A stretch of DNA of 64,000 bases from Henckelia pumila (Eukaryota > Streptophyta > Magnoliopsida > Lamiales > Gesneriaceae). Below the pieces are notes generated by a model that saw only the letters and a program-made list of their open reading frames with translations, was not told where the DNA came from and ran no database searches. The position numbers and the translations under genes were made by a program. Position 1 is the first letter of the stretch, and every line of letters begins with the position of its first letter. This document shows positions 1-13,529 of this stretch, piece after piece. The stretch spans positions 95,498,151 through 95,562,150 of the forward strand of contig NC_133120.1 in the NCBI RefSeq assembly GCF_033568475.1, in the 5' to 3' direction.

Positions 1-3000
1 CAAAAAATTGAGATTAATTGTAATATATAATCCGGCCCGGCCATTTATTATTTCCAGCAAATTAAACATAATAAAATCACATGGATAAAAAGAAATGATA
101 CATTCATTAACATTACCTGTGCGGGCAACCACCATTTAAACCACTTTTTACTCGTACAGGTACAGTTTGGATTTTGGAACTGAATCGGCCCCCCTCCCAT
201 GTTAAATTTTGGGGCCTTCAATTTTTATTTTATTTATTTAATTTTTTTTTGAGGCCCTTGTGCATGCATGCATGCCCCACTAAAATTCTCTTCGTCTTTT
301 AAAGATGTTTTTTGTTTTTTGTCCAAATATCATCACTTAATCTTCGGACCTACCCTATTCAATGTAAATAAAATCCATTTTACAAAATTTATAATTTTAG
401 TGAGTCAAGAGCCAAATGTAATCTTTAATATCTTATATATATCTTTTATATTTTTGTGCAAAAACAAGCTAGAGAAAAAAAAATCCTTTAGGTTAAACAT
501 TAATGTTTCAGTTTTTAATTGATATTGTCATTTGTCCCTCTATACATGGTTCCAGACTTCCAGCCAACCCTAGCCTAGCTATGTCACGTGATTTCGGAAA
601 ACGTACATATTGAATAGAAATACATTCTAGCTAGAAATATACGGTTTTGTGCATTTATTTTAATTTATGAATATATATACAACCGTATATTTCTATATAT
701 GCGTGTGTATTGAGCTTCATAGAAATCTATATATATATATAAGCTTAATTAATATCTTCCATGTAATTATGTAGATATGTTATACCTTCTTACATGAAAT
801 ATTTTCAATAATATAACTATAGTATATTAGGGTCTAGGGATATATGAAAAAGATAACTCGTTTCACAAAATTATTATATCATCTCTAATAACAAAATTAT
901 TATAAAATACCATAAAACCCAAACATAACAAAAATCACCCTACACTTGAATTTTTTTAAAAAAAAAAATCATAAAAATTCATGTAAATTGATATCAAATT
1001 TTTTAATATATATAATTCAGTGTGAGATACCAAATGATCTGGACCATATAATACAATAATCTGTCGGATCGAATTAAAGGAAAAGGAATATTAAATTGTG
1101 TGATTCCCGTATCGGGTCGGACCAAACCTCTCTTCTAGTCTATTTGTCTCTACTTCATGAATATTCATGCCCCCCTTCACAATTCATCGTCCTATTTTAT
1201 TATTTGTATAATTTATTTTACCTTCTCGTTGTCCATTCCTTAATAATATATACATATATTCAAATTTAATTATATATTAATATCCTAAAATTATATTTTT
1301 TATTATTATTACTACAAAATAGTATTTCATATTGAGTGCATGCACTTTTTTTATTTGGGTTTTAGGAAGAAAAAATCGTAGCGAACGCCTACTACTCGTC
1401 GATTTCCGAATAGGTAAATCTTCGAACTTAATACATTGATTTACAAACAACGTTAGTTATTTAAACCACATAATACTAGTACAATGATAGATTAATTTTG
1501 ATCAATAAAATTTTGATAGGGAGAATTGATATCGTTACCATTTAGGTATTGTTTGCAAGCTCTAAAAACAATGTATTATAGATTTTTTTCTTTACAATTT
1601 TTTTTAAAAAAAACCCATATCACTTATTTCTAGAGCTTATAAACATTCCCTCGGTATCGTGCTTATAACTTATTCCATTAACTCGAACCCTTGTCTGAGA
1701 GTGTGGACATTCATATTTGTACTTTATAGTGCAATTATATTTTTTACAATCAAAATTCAATAATTTAGAAAATATAATGAATATACATAAATGATGATAC
1801 AGATTGAATATTTACTACGTACTTTTAATTTTTACAGATGAAAGGAGGTAGTGTAGTACCTATGAGTTTGAGATGGTCAGTACGACTTCTCCTTACAGGT
1901 AGTTAAAATATTAAAAATAAATACAAAATGTACAATTCTGTGATTCCACCAACCCAATTTATTTTTATATATTAATTTCATATATATATGGAAAAATAAC
2001 CATGATTTAGCCTGATTAAGATGGCTAAGAAAATTTTAGCCAATTTGTAGGCCCAAGGCAACGTCTCCGAACCAATTTGTAGGCCCATAAAGGCCCAACC
2101 ATAATGTCTCCTTGTGCTAAAACTGACTAGTAGGTACAGATTTAAACTGAAAACTTTAAAGCCCATATATCGGTCTAGTACCAAAATGGATAACAAAGGA
2201 GGAATTTATCATTAAGAGATTGTTTGGTTGAATTTAAAACAAAACAACTTGTAAGTTATTTTAATTTGTTTGGTAATAATTTGGTCAAACAACTTATAAA
2301 CGATCAAAATAAGTTATTTGAAGCTTATAAGCTATTTTTTAAAAAAATTGGGATAACCCGAAGTTTTTAAAAAAATTTTATTTTATAATTTTACTTCTCC
2401 AAAATAGACTTTTATATTTTCATAAATTTCCGTCATGTTCTCCACTTATTAAATAATAAATATTTTTTAAAAATGAAATTTCCAAAGAATATCAATTTTT
2501 CAAAATTTAAATATGAAATATTTTTATTTTTTGTAATATAGGTTTAATATTTAAGATAAAATTTTAAAAATATTTTTAAATAACATTCATAGTATTATAC
2601 ATTTTTTTTAGTAATTTTGACAATAAAAAGATCTTATAATGTTAAACACATCAACAGCTTCATTTAAAATAAGTTTATCTAAACACTTTAACAACTTATT
2701 TTTAAAATAAGTCGTGACAGCATAATAAGCTCTTAGAATTTATAAGTTGTTTTTAATAAGTTTAGCGTAAGTTCAAATTGCAAAATTTATTAATTATTAA
2801 ACTCGATCGACAAATGGTTAAATAACTGATCAAAGAAGACACATATAGTGTTCGTAAAATATTATATTTTAAAAAGTGATTAAATTTATATATTATGATA
2901 AAGTGAACATTAATAAGAAGAGGGTATATAAGTCCAAAAAAACTGATAATCGTATAAATTAATTTGTGAAACGGGTATCCGACCGACCCAATTTAACTAA

Positions 3001-3800
3001 TGAAAAATAAGAAAATTATTATTTTTATATCAAAAATATTATTTTTAATTAACTACAATATATATTGAATCAATGAATATAGATACTCGAGACCCACTCA
3101 TATTATTTAGTAGTGACATGTTTTCACTTTTTTTATGTTTGAAAATAAAAATAAAATTTTTAAAGATACAATAGTTGTTAAATAAATGATTCTCATACCA
3201 CCTTTTAATAAATCAACAAAAATTATTTTATTCTTAATTTCTTATTATCGAGAGCACATATTTATACGTTGATTTGAAAGATTAATTGTAAGAGATAATT
3301 ATCTATTCTATATCTCTATCCTTTTAAATATATCACTTTATTTGTAATTAAACAAAAATATATGGGGTAACTCATAACTAATTTATTTAAGCGAAAACTA
3401 AATCATAAACTTTTTTATTGATTGCGAACATCCCCTCGATGATAATCATATTTGAAAAAAATATTGCATGAAAACCTAGTGATAATTATTAAATGTCAAT
3501 TATCTATATCTCATTTTGTAAAGAATGAGAGTGTTGTCTTCTGTAATTAACTAATCAAACAATACAATTATTTATGTGAAAAATAAACAATACAATCATT
3601 CAATACTTTATATTATATATGTACGTATATGTGATGAAATGAAGAGATTTTTAAAATAATTAATAATATATAGGAATTTGTTTTTCTTTTTGAAAGTGAT
3701 GTGATATGTAGGAAGTTTAGGATATTTTAGGATAGTAATAATTCATAATTTCCTCCAAAAAGAGATAAAAATCTAAAATTAATTGCAGCGTGACGAATCT
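1..3800. other. AT-rich intergenic region, no gene recognised
   Basis: No open frame here resembles a known protein, and the short frames present lack splice sites or codon structure that would join them. The sequence is strongly AT-rich with many homopolymer runs. A weak inverted repeat lies near 1549-1652, where a left arm reading TTGTTTGCAAGCTC pairs imperfectly with a right arm reading GAGCTTATAAACA; it may be a small MITE. Around 2220-2760 a stretch with repeated AACTTATAAG / CTTATAAGTT words also looks repeat-derived. I see nothing else I can name. Confidence 0.6.
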
Positions 3801-4047
3801 ACAACTCAGATTCATATGAACCACACCTCCATGGATAATCCTGTCATTTCACGATGGACCTAGGCTCACGCCTCCGAATCCCAGGCCCATTTATGTCCTT
3901 TCACTTCTACTGTCCCCAAGCAAACCTCGAGCTCAAGCTGCTCCAATGGCTTCCGGGATTACGTAGCATTGGCTTCTTCTCCTACTTCCTTTTCGCATTT
4001 TTTCACCTTCTCTCACGCAGAGATTGTAAAGTGTTTGTACCCACACA

Positions 4048-4051
<4 letters not shown>

Positions 4052-4080
<29 letters not shown>
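4052..4080. repeat. (AT)n microsatellite upstream of the SCAR gene
   Basis: A run of about 14 AT units lies about 170 bp before the SCAR start codon. It sits where a TATA box would be expected for a leader of 100-150 nt, so it may overlap the core promoter; that role is inference. Confidence 0.8.
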
Positions 4081-4083
<3 letters not shown>

Positions 4084-4245
4084 CATACTATATCACTCAC
4101 TCCGCAGTTCAGCTACTGAAATCCCCCAATTTGTTCACATTTCATTCGTTTCTGAGGCAGTATAGATTTGTTATATCAGACCGTCACCCGCAAAGATTTT
4201 GGGTCTCTCGGGTTTGTTTTTGCGGTGTGAGTTGTACGGAAGACG

Positions 4246-7200
4246 ATGCCTTTGGTGAGAGCTGAGGTGAGGAATTGTTATAGACTCGGAGTACAGGAGC
4301 TGTACAGGGAGGCGAACAAGGAAGATCCGAAGGAGATTCTTGATGGGGTCACGGTGGCTGGTCTCGTCGGCATCTTACGTCAGCTCGGGGATCTCGCCGA
4401 GTATGTTATTCCTCAGTTCTGTCTGTATGCGTCTTAAATTTCACTCTATTGTTGATATTTGGAGGTTTTCAGTGGTCTTAGAGTTGGGTTTATGATTTCT
4501 ATTGCAATAAGTTGCCTGGTTGGATTTTAGATATTGTAGCTTATGTATAGTAGTGACAATTACAAACCCAACCAAATTGCTAATTTCGTGCATTGAGAAA
4601 TAATATAATGCTCTATGAAGCAGCATGCGAGTGTGATGCAAAACCACTGTGACAAGGAACTCAACCAGACGATTAAAACAAGTCCATTTGTGCATCGGAT
4701 GAAACATTTGAAATTAGTTTGTTGTGCTTGATGATGATGTCACTGTAAGGATCACATATTACAGAAATAAGGCTTTAATATGTAACGATGGATGTCAGCC
4801 TCGATGGCTACGGTTTTGAGTTAAAGTTGGCTTCAAACATGTATGTTTAGCTATTTTTCATACTGTTTCTAATCTCTATTTTTCATTCAATCGCATGAAT
4901 AAAAAGGATCCTGAGGTGTTATTTTAATGTGTCATTGATAGTTATTCTGCAGAAGCTCCTGGTTCATCACAAATAAATGTACTGGAATGATGCTGTTGTT
5001 TACAATCCCCATTTGTCGAAATTTTCGTACCTGATTGTTTATAATTGCTGCACGTCGTAGGTTTGCTGCAGAAGTTTTTCATGGGTTGCAGGAAGAAGTG
5101 ATGGTTATGTCTTCTAGGAGCCATAATTTGAGAGCCCGCATGAAACAAATTGAATCTACACTTTCTCCACTTGAGAAGGTTGTTCTTGCACAGAGGAGCC
5201 ATTTGCACTTTGCTTATACAACTGGTATAGTTGAGATCCTAGCTTTGTTTTTTTACACCCTTATTGTTCAGATTGTATCAATCACATCTCCTTTCACTTG
5301 GCCATTACACACAGCCAGGTGCCCTCTGGTCTATTTATTGAATTTTGAGGTGGATGGATTGTTGGTCTTATGGTACAAAGATTTTTCGTATTTTGAGTCT
5401 TTATGAGAAAAATGTTTGCAGGTTCTAACTGGCATGCTCATATCCAGTGCGACCAAAGTAATTTTGTGTACAGTGATATGCCTCAATTTATCATGGCTTC
5501 TTACGAAGACTGCCGTAGCCCTCCCCGATTACAATTGCTTGACAGGTATTGGCAGCTCTTAAGATTATACGATTATCTTTCTGCCCATCCATTGGCATAA
5601 TGGTTTTTCCTTTTATAGGTTTGACCCTGGTGGCCCTGGATCATGCCTGAAAAGGTATTCAGATCCAAATTTATTTAAGAGAGAATCGGTGGCATCCGGT
5701 GAAGTAAGCGACGAGAAAGTTGCAAATGATAAGAAACGTCTCAGAATTAAGGTATTGTTTTTTCAAAAGAAAAGTTGAAGCAACATCAAGACACACCAGA
5801 AGAACATGCATAAGCTGTTTGAAGAAATATGCTTATGCTTCATGCCGCTGAACTGCTCCAAGGACACACTTTTTTAGATTCAGTTAAATTTCTGTGTATC
5901 AGCAAGCCCTTGACACCTCCGTGTGTCTGAAATAACTTTGGTCATACTCATGACTTGCTTTGGCTAAAAAATTCTTACCTATACGAGAAAGGTCTGAAGT
6001 TCATGATTCTGATTTATGTGAAATGATCAAAATGAATCAAATGATGTTTACACACTAGCCATTGGAGTTTGTTTTTTTTTTTTCCTCTCCCCCTCCCGCT
6101 CCCCCCCACCCCGATTTACGGCCCGAGATATGTGCTATGCAATATTTTTTGTCCTTCCAAACTTTCTTATCTGCTATTGGACTGAGGTTGTGAAACTTCA
6201 ACAGAAAAAAAAGATGTGGGCCAGGAATGGGGAACTAGCTCAAGGGGCATCGTTTTCCCATCATGACGGCAGGTGCATGTCATTTCATACTTAAACTCCG
6301 GTGAAGACATGGAACTAACACGTTAATTGGATTGTTTAATGTGCAATATTTACTGGTTTTAGGTGGCAGGACTAAATTTTTTAAGTTTGAATTTTGCAGA
6401 AAGCAGGCCACTCGATTCAATGTTGGTAATAATTCCACTCAAATAATGTCCGATATGGATGACCAATCAAGTTTAGACCTGAGAAATGGGTCAACTTACA
6501 GTGAGGGTGATTTCCATCCAAGTCACTCTGTGCAAACGGAAGAACCTGGGTCACGAGAATCCATTTCTTCTCCAGTAAAGAGGCACTACGTTGATGATGA
6601 ATTCTTAGACTACATTTTCCTCCAGGAAAAAATTACCGATGCATATGATTATATTCAGATCAATCTGTCACAAGACCCAGCAGGCTGTAGTTCACCTTCT
6701 ATTACTTGGGACGAAAAGATAGAAGCACTCGAGCCTAAAGCACGAGAGCGTGATTGTGACCTGACACAGAAGGATTACCATGATAGAAATCAAGAATCGT
6801 TTTCCCGAAAGTATGAAGTAGAAACTCTTGGTGACACCTCTTCAAATTTTGAAACAGTTGGAAAAATGGATAATCAGCCTTTGAGTGAAGCTCTGCCGAC
6901 GTTGGAGCCTGATGAGATCCACCTTGATGATATCGAAAGTGAAACAGGTTGTTTAATGGATGCAATGAACACCATTGAATTTGATCATCAAATGGAGTGC
7001 AGGAAAAGACAAGAAATAGAACATTTTCCCAAGATGTGGGGGAAAGCAGTAGACAGTGAACTGGAAATAGGAAAACATAATTCGGAATGTCATTCATCCT
7101 ATTCTGAATCCGATTGTCTGGTCAATAGTTCAATGTACAATGACAGTAGTGGGCATAACCCCATTTCAGTGTCTCCAAAATCCACCTCTGCGCAATACTA

Positions 7201-10200
7201 TTGTGATAATCCAGTGGCATTCAAAGATGTATTTGATTCAATGTCTTCAGTGGAGAAGGCTTCATTGCCAGCTCAAAAGCCTCCAGAGTCATTGAACCAT
7301 AGCAGTCTGCCGGGTGTTGATTCTTTTGAGACTGTTAAAATTGATAGCATCACAAATGAAGAATCTGTTGCAGGCACTTCACTTTACTCTTTCAGGGATG
7401 ACAACTCTGGTGTGCCAATGATCAACTGTCCAAGCAGTCCCGCGCATCAGAAACCTGCAATAAAAACTTCATATGTTACTCCTGTCATGTTCTGGACCAA
7501 TGGTGGCTTGTTAGGACTCGAGCCTTCAAAACCACCAGATCTCAATTTAAGAAATGGTATTCCTCAAGATCCTGCATCTGCCAAAGACGAAGAAATTAAT
7601 ACATCTAGTCAGCTTTATGGTGATAAAGATTCACAGAAACCATATCAAATACAGACGTTCAAATATTTTGAAACAGGCCCTAATACTCAAAGCTTTATAT
7701 GTCAGGAACACCGAGAAAGTGGCACACATTTTAGAAAGCCATCTTGGAAAATCTCACCTGCTGATTTAGGAATCAAGCTTGGAATAACTAGCTATTCACT
7801 CTCTTCTAATAATGCTAGTTCTCCCCAAGCAAGGGCAATGGCACCTGCAAGTTCTCTTCCTGCTAATGCGATGCTCAAAGATGCCAAAAAGGGTGAAGAA
7901 AATAGCAGGAGCGCAGTTCAAATAGCTGACCTGCGCAATAGAATGCAAACTACTGGATCTAACACAATACCATTACATGGTAGAGAAGATAACTCCTGCC
8001 CTTCCGGCTACCGAAATTCTGGTTCTTTTGAGCGGAACCATAATCAAAGTGTTGCATATAAAAAATTTTCTGGACATGCTAAAGGTTTGTTTGGCTGTGA
8101 ATCATCTATACTGTCACCTTCTTCATCTCCTCCTTTAGGGCACCTGAAAATATCATTTCAGCCAATAGATGGTGTGGAGACTTCCAAGCTAAAGCTAAAA
8201 TTTCCCGATGGAAATGTTAATCTTGAAACCAGCAGAGATATCTTTCCTTCTTTTCAGCTGGTCCCTGAGATATCCATTATACGGCAAAACATTGGTTCAG
8301 ACTCAGACGACACATTCTGTAGATCATCTTCTTCTTTGTCAGATGATTGTCTTAGTCATCAATCTGAATCAAATTCCGTGCAGTGGGAGTCTGACCAATT
8401 ACATCATGGGAAGGACCTTGACTTGTATGATGATCTTCGTAGAATCTCCTTGACATCTGCTCCAACAGATCATGGAAATGGTAGAAGTCATGGAGAGATC
8501 CACTATGGACTTCAGTTTCCTTGTGTTGAATACGACGAACAAAATTCTGGCAGTTCGTTTGATTTTCAAAGCTTGGAACCTCAAATTCAAGTCACCAAGG
8601 AACCAAGGAAATATGCCAATTCGAAGGATATTGTCAGGCGACAAGGTATACCTACTCCCACTACTCCACCTTCAGTGCAATGGCGGGGTTTGGAGTCCCA
8701 TCGTGATGATAAAGAAGGCAAGAGAGAAGCATTTATCGAAGGATCATATTTTGACTTTGATCTTAACTTTTCGGCATCGACAACTTCTCAACAACCTAAG
8801 CCCGCCCCCGTCGATCAATATCAAGATATCGAGAGTGCAAAAATGCAAGATATCAAGGTGTTATATCTCGGATACTCCCGCACCCACCCTGCACCCACAC
8901 ACTTGTTTTGACTCAATGCAGGAGATGATTCGAACTGTTGTGAAGATACCCATTTTACTGCCCGCATTTAATCTATATTTTTTTTACGCAGCAATCGGAG
9001 TCGCAGACATCCAATCAAAGAAGAGATGCAAATCAGCTCAAAGGCACGGATGAAAAGGAAGATTTTTTGCACCAAATTCGATCCAAAGTAAGTTGCTTTA
9101 GTGGACAAATGTTCTAATTTTTTTAAAAGACTAGCAAGAAGCTCGGGTCTTGCACTTGAATACCGTATTAGATATAATATAAAACAAAAATAACTTTAGA
9201 AGTTTAAATTACTCACATTTAATAAAATAAGTAATAATCAAAATTCAAATAATCTATTTATTTTATTTTTTTGAGATACATTAAGTTTCTAATAGTAGTT
9301 AAAGGTATTATGTTTGAATCTTAAGTTTCTTTCGATAAATATGAATTAAGTTTTGAAATTTGCTCTTCAATAATTATATTCGACTTATTTATATTGATGA
9401 ATTTAATTTTTAATATTTATTTTTATTGTACAACAATTTATTTAAATATTTTTGACACTTATAATGACATTCTAATTTACGTGACTACAAATTTTGCTTC
9501 ATTTATAATTTATTTTAAAAAGTTAAGTTAAAATAAATTAATTAACATAAGTTTAATATTATTTAATTTGTTAATGCAATACATTAATTACCATTTTGTC
9601 ATTACATTGAAATGCATCGATCTATTTCTTGCTTTCATATCACTTGCATGTAGTATATGGAAAATATACTAGGAGGAAATAAGTGTTGAATTTGTTGTTA
9701 ATTGTTAATGCAATACATTAATTACCATTATGTCATACATTCAAATGCATCGACCTTTCTTGTCAGTTTAATATTAAAGGTATTAATTTATATTAATTAT
9801 AGTTTATATAAATAATCATCATCATCTAATCATCTTAAATAAACTTAGTCATTATTTTTTGAAGAGATTAATCATGTTATTATATTATGTATAAATTATA
9901 GTTCACTAAGTATTATTTCATGTGAATTAATAGTTTTAATTATTATTTATTATGTATAAATTATAGTTCACTAAGTATTATTTCATGTGAATTAATAGTT
10001 TTAATTATTATTTTAATTCTCATTCTAAACATATCATATTAAATTAGCCTTTTTTTGTCTTTCTTTTCGTTTACCAACTAAAAATTAAACACATCAGTAT
10101 AATGCCGCTGAATTATGATCATTTTTAGTTATAAACATTTGATTATTAATCACAACTCTCTATTTTTTTTCCTTTTTGGACCACTTTGAACTTATAAACT

Positions 10201-11472
10201 TATAATCATAAATTACGCATCCTAATCATTAATTAATAATTAGTAATAGTAATAGGAAACAAGTTTAATAAAATATAATAGTAAAAAATTATTATGCAAT
10301 TCATGAATTTTTATTGTTTTATTATTATCAATGAAACAACGATAAAATCTTAAATTCATACCTTACTTATTTACACAGTAATACAAAGTAGAATAGATTT
10401 CAAATGACACCTTATTGGATAAATTTGAAATCCATCATAATTAATAATAAAAAAAATCAATAATTAACATGAAATACTATACAAACATGTAAAGGGTGAA
10501 TTTCAAGTTTATGGGTGTTACTTCTCTAAATAGCAAACTTGTATTTAAATATATTTGAAATCTTTTCATCTAAACACAATTTAAAACTCAACAAAAATTA
10601 GTATAATATTAAAATTTGTTTTTTTTAGCAAAAATCATTGAGTGAGTCAATTTAAAACTCAACGAAAATTAGTATAATATTAATTTTTGTTTTTTTTAGG
10701 AAAAATCATTGAGTGAGTTTTGTGACGACGTGTTCATTTTTCTTTTCTTTCTAATGTGGTGTGTATTTATTGGTATATTAATTTAAATTATTCCTAAGAA
10801 CATATATGGTGATGTTCTCTATCCATATAGTCTCATCTGCACTTACTATGTAGAGACAAGTAGGGGATGTTGGACCTGCATGCTTTCTATTCCTTACCAA
10901 CCAGCTTCAGTAGCTAATCAGTTGTTTGCATAGTCCAAATATCACAAGCATTTTCTGCTATGTTCCTTTTGAATCAGTGTAAGGACGCGATTCTTCAATC
11001 AACTACCTTGAGTGGATTGTTGAGAAAAAATATATGTGATCATGATACTAACATGAGTCATGATCTTGTAAAACTACTAGCATGGAGATAATTATTCATA
11101 TATCACTCTATGAGGCGGTAGTATCAGAATAGCTTGTAAAGAAACTGTAGTTGTTTAAGATGTAGCACTAAGAAGTAAGAACTCACCTCTGTGTACACCT
11201 TTGTTTTGTGGCTCCAGTCATTGAATCTGAGGCCAACTGTTATTGGTAAATCAAAATATGAGGATCCCACCTCTAATGTCCATGTATCAGCCATTCTTCG
11301 GAAGGTGAATGCGATTCGCCAGGTATCAATAATCTCTATGTCTTCATAAACAAAGAGATAGTTAGATGAATCTGCTATTAACTTGTTTGTGCATTTCTGT
11401 GTCTCTTTGTTGGCAAGTCAGGTTGTTGGAAGTGATGATGGGGAAGGTGAAAGCAACTGGAGTGATACTTGA
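4246..11472 (+). CDS. SCAR: SCAR/WAVE family protein (SCAR1/SCAR3 type), activator of the ARP2/3 complex
   Basis: Subunit of the SCAR/WAVE complex, which activates ARP2/3 to nucleate branched actin and so shapes plant cells. Nine coding exons: 4246-4400, 5061-5224, 5422-5545, 5619-5751, 6205-6272, 6400-8857, 8992-9087, 11218-11322, 11422-11472. All phases agree and give 1117 residues. The N-terminal SCAR homology domain (about residues 1-175) begins MPLVRAEVRN and includes GLVGILRQLGDLAEFAAEVF, SYEDCRSPPRL and GSCLKRYSDP. The long exon 6 encodes the low-complexity middle typical of the family. Near the C terminus are PSVQWRGL, a WH2-like segment EDFLHQIRSKSLNLRP, a connector HVSAILRKVNAIRQ, and a closing acidic tail GSDDGEGESNWSDT with the tryptophan expected for ARP2/3 binding. 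Intron 7 is unusually long (2130 bp). The N-terminal words look closest to the SCAR1/SCAR3 branch; the branch is less sure than the family. Confidence 0.95.
9884..10013. repeat. 65-bp tandem duplication in SCAR intron 7
   Basis: Two nearly identical adjacent copies, each starting ATTATGTATAAATTATAG. Their near identity suggests a recent duplication. Confidence 0.85.
10577..10718. repeat. 71-bp tandem duplication in SCAR intron 7
   Basis: Two adjacent copies that begin CAATTTAAAACTCAAC and end ATCATTGAGTGAGT, with a few substitutions between them. Confidence 0.85.
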
Positions 11473-11722
11473 TTTTTCTTCTGGGGTGATTTGCAAGAAA
11501 AATGGTCTAAGCCATGAAATTTTGATTTCCAGGTTAGGCAAATCCGTGATGCATATTTGTGAATAAGCCCTTTTCCTTGTATAATTGATTTGTAGGTCTC
11601 TTGTGAATTGTAACGACGCCATCCTCTTTAGTCCAATTTACTGCAAATTTTCTGTAGTCTATGCTTCTTTATCAGATATGTTTCACTTTCACAGGTTATC
11701 TATGCTAGTAGCATAGACTCAG

Positions 11723-11823
11723 TAGTGTTTGAGATTGCTTCCAAAAAGTGTTTCTGAGTTTTTCCTCAAAATTTTGTGAAGGAAAAATTCAAAAACACTT
11801 TCTGGAAGTAATCACAAACACTA
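11723..11823. mobile_element. Small palindromic MITE, copy 1 of a local family
   Basis: About 101 bp with arms TAGTGTTTGAGATTGCTTCC and a right arm that pairs with it (CTGGAAGTAATCACAAACACTA). The centre carries CAAAATTTTGTGAA. Similar units occur near 34143 and 46104. It lies between the convergent SCAR and HIPP genes. The superfamily is uncertain because I cannot define a clean target duplication. Confidence 0.7.
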
Positions 11824-12006
11824 TCTTAACCTTGTTTCATTGGTGGTAAAACTTATCCCCACATTCAAGGTGATAGACTGGTTGGGACTTGGGTCTATGG
11901 CAAACAACTCATATATACAACTCAAGTGACAAAATATACATCATATATATTTCACAAGTACGCTTACATAAATTTACATGCTCTGTTCCAAATTTAAATT
12001 TGACAA

Positions 12007-13256
12007 TCACATGATAGAGCAACCATGAACATTCTCATCACTGAACATGTATCTAGTTCCCTCATCAACAAGAGCAGAGGAGAGTGGCTGCTGGTAGTAG
12101 CCATGCCCGTGCCCATTGTAACCATGCACAAGATAGTTGTATACTGAGGGTGGCTTAGACTCCGTTGAATGTTGAAGGCCTCCACCTCTGCTTCCGGAGT
12201 AGAAGTTCTTGATCGGAGCCGGGCTGTCAAAACTATTGTTACTGAAATAATACTTGTGGGCATAGCCGTGGTATTCCGGGTTATAGGGATATGGCCAGAT
12301 CTCTGCAACCCGACCTGTATTCCTCACAGTTTTCAGGATTTTTTTCTGATCTGCCCACCCCATCACCGTCACCTTTTGCATCTTCATATCTACGTAGATG
12401 TTGTCCACTCCTGCAAGTCCATTAATTAGTATAATTGAAGGGTGCAGAGTTTCTAGCATTCTTGTTACTTTCTTTGATTGTACATCCATCATATGTTTCA
12501 AATATTACATAGAACAAATTTGATGCTATGGCACGTGGTTCGATTGTCAAATCATTGGAGAAGTGGACCTAATCGGGATGTTATTGGAATGAATATATAT
12601 CTCAATAAGATGTAGAAACAGAGGAATAAAAATAAAATACCTTTTAGTTTGGAAAGAGCTTTTTTTATTCTGGTCTCACATCCTGGACAATCCATGTGCA
12701 CTCTCATCTCCACAATCTGAAGAGCAAAAAAATTAAACCGGCTCTTGCCTTGCTCGATTCGGGTAAGAGATATTCTCCCTTGTAATTATTGTATTTGATA
12801 CTTACAACTTACAAGTCACATCCATATCATTATAAGACTTATACAAAAAAACACAATTCTATATTCATTAAACATAAAGTACGAATGCAAAAAAGCTCAT
12901 TAAAAAGTAGTGCTAGTTATAACGCCGGAGTGAAGTAAACTTAAAACATCACGGGGAAGTGTTCTGAATCTAAACCATCACTAAAATTTGAACATTAGAT
13001 TGTGAGATAATATTCACATCAAAAGTGAAATAAAAACAATGCGTGTATTCAATTTTTTTTTTTGTAGCACATACATAATAACCGAATTATGAAGATGAAT
13101 TCATGCTAATTTTGGGTAGGATTTATAGCATATATAAAATAAAACATCGATTTTAGGTTGCAAGCTTAAGCGTAAATTTGGTGAGAGGCACAAAGCCTAC
13201 GCACACACCAGTGCTGATGATGAAAATAAAAGTAGAGATTATCAGCTTACCGACAT
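12007..13256 (-). CDS. Heavy metal-associated isoprenylated plant protein (HIPP)
   Basis: A small cytosolic or membrane-tethered metallochaperone-like protein with one HMA domain and a C-terminal prenylation signal. Exons on the minus strand: 13256-13251 (only Met-Ser), 12716-12641, 12410-12007, giving 161 residues. The HMA fold spans about residues 3-67. The metal-binding motif is MDCPGC at 10-15 (Cys12 and Cys15), followed by KKALSKLKGV and the family-typical KVTVMGWADQKK. The segment AEIWPYPYNPEYHGYAHKYY follows, then a Gly/Tyr/His-rich tail. The protein ends CSIM, a CaaX box for farnesylation of Cys158. The very short first exon is the normal layout for this subfamily (MS|IVEMRVHMDC) and explains why a longer frame running into the intron is wrong. 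A TATA-like sequence lies at about 13335-13346. HIPP membership is firm; which HIPP is not decided. Confidence 0.93.
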
Positions 13257-13334
13257 ATTTAGAGTGGACTTGAGAGATACTCAATCTTGCGAAGAAGATT
13301 TTGAGGTGTGATGAATTTAAGTAGAATTTTTGTT

Positions 13335-13346
13335 CTATATATAGAG
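13335..13346 (-). promoter_or_regulatory. Probable TATA box of the HIPP gene
   Basis: On the minus strand the sequence reads CTATATATAGAA about 80 bp before the start codon, a fitting distance for a short leader. Position and motif only. Confidence 0.45.
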
Positions 13347-13529
13347 GGAAAGTTAATTGGAGAGCAAGCTGTGTACTCTTGCTTAAGCATGCAAGCAAAG
13401 ATGAGGAAGACAAATAATATATAAAGTAATTACCCCGAAGTTGGCTCGATTAAATAATTATTAATTGACCATCAAGTGACAGCAACATTGACGCAATTTT
13501 GTGTGAGAAACATATACTTTGCTTGTTTA

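Larger units (their letters stand above)
9088..11217 (+). other. Expanded intron 7 of the SCAR gene
   Basis: The donor GTAAGT at 9088 and an acceptor ending CAG at 11217 bracket 2130 bp of AT-rich DNA, far longer than the gene's other introns. It holds a direct repeat (9570-9631 and 9704-9763, sharing GTTAATGCAATACATTAATT), a 65-bp tandem duplication (9884-9948 and 9949-10013) and a 71-bp tandem duplication (10577-10647 and 10648-10718). No coding sequence is seen. The exons on both sides join in frame to complete the WH2 and acidic parts of SCAR. Confidence 0.8.

Noticed and set aside
9884-10718. Repeats in the SCAR intron considered as a CRISPR-like or satellite array
   Set aside because: Each is a simple two-copy tandem duplication with no unique spacers, in a plant nuclear intron.
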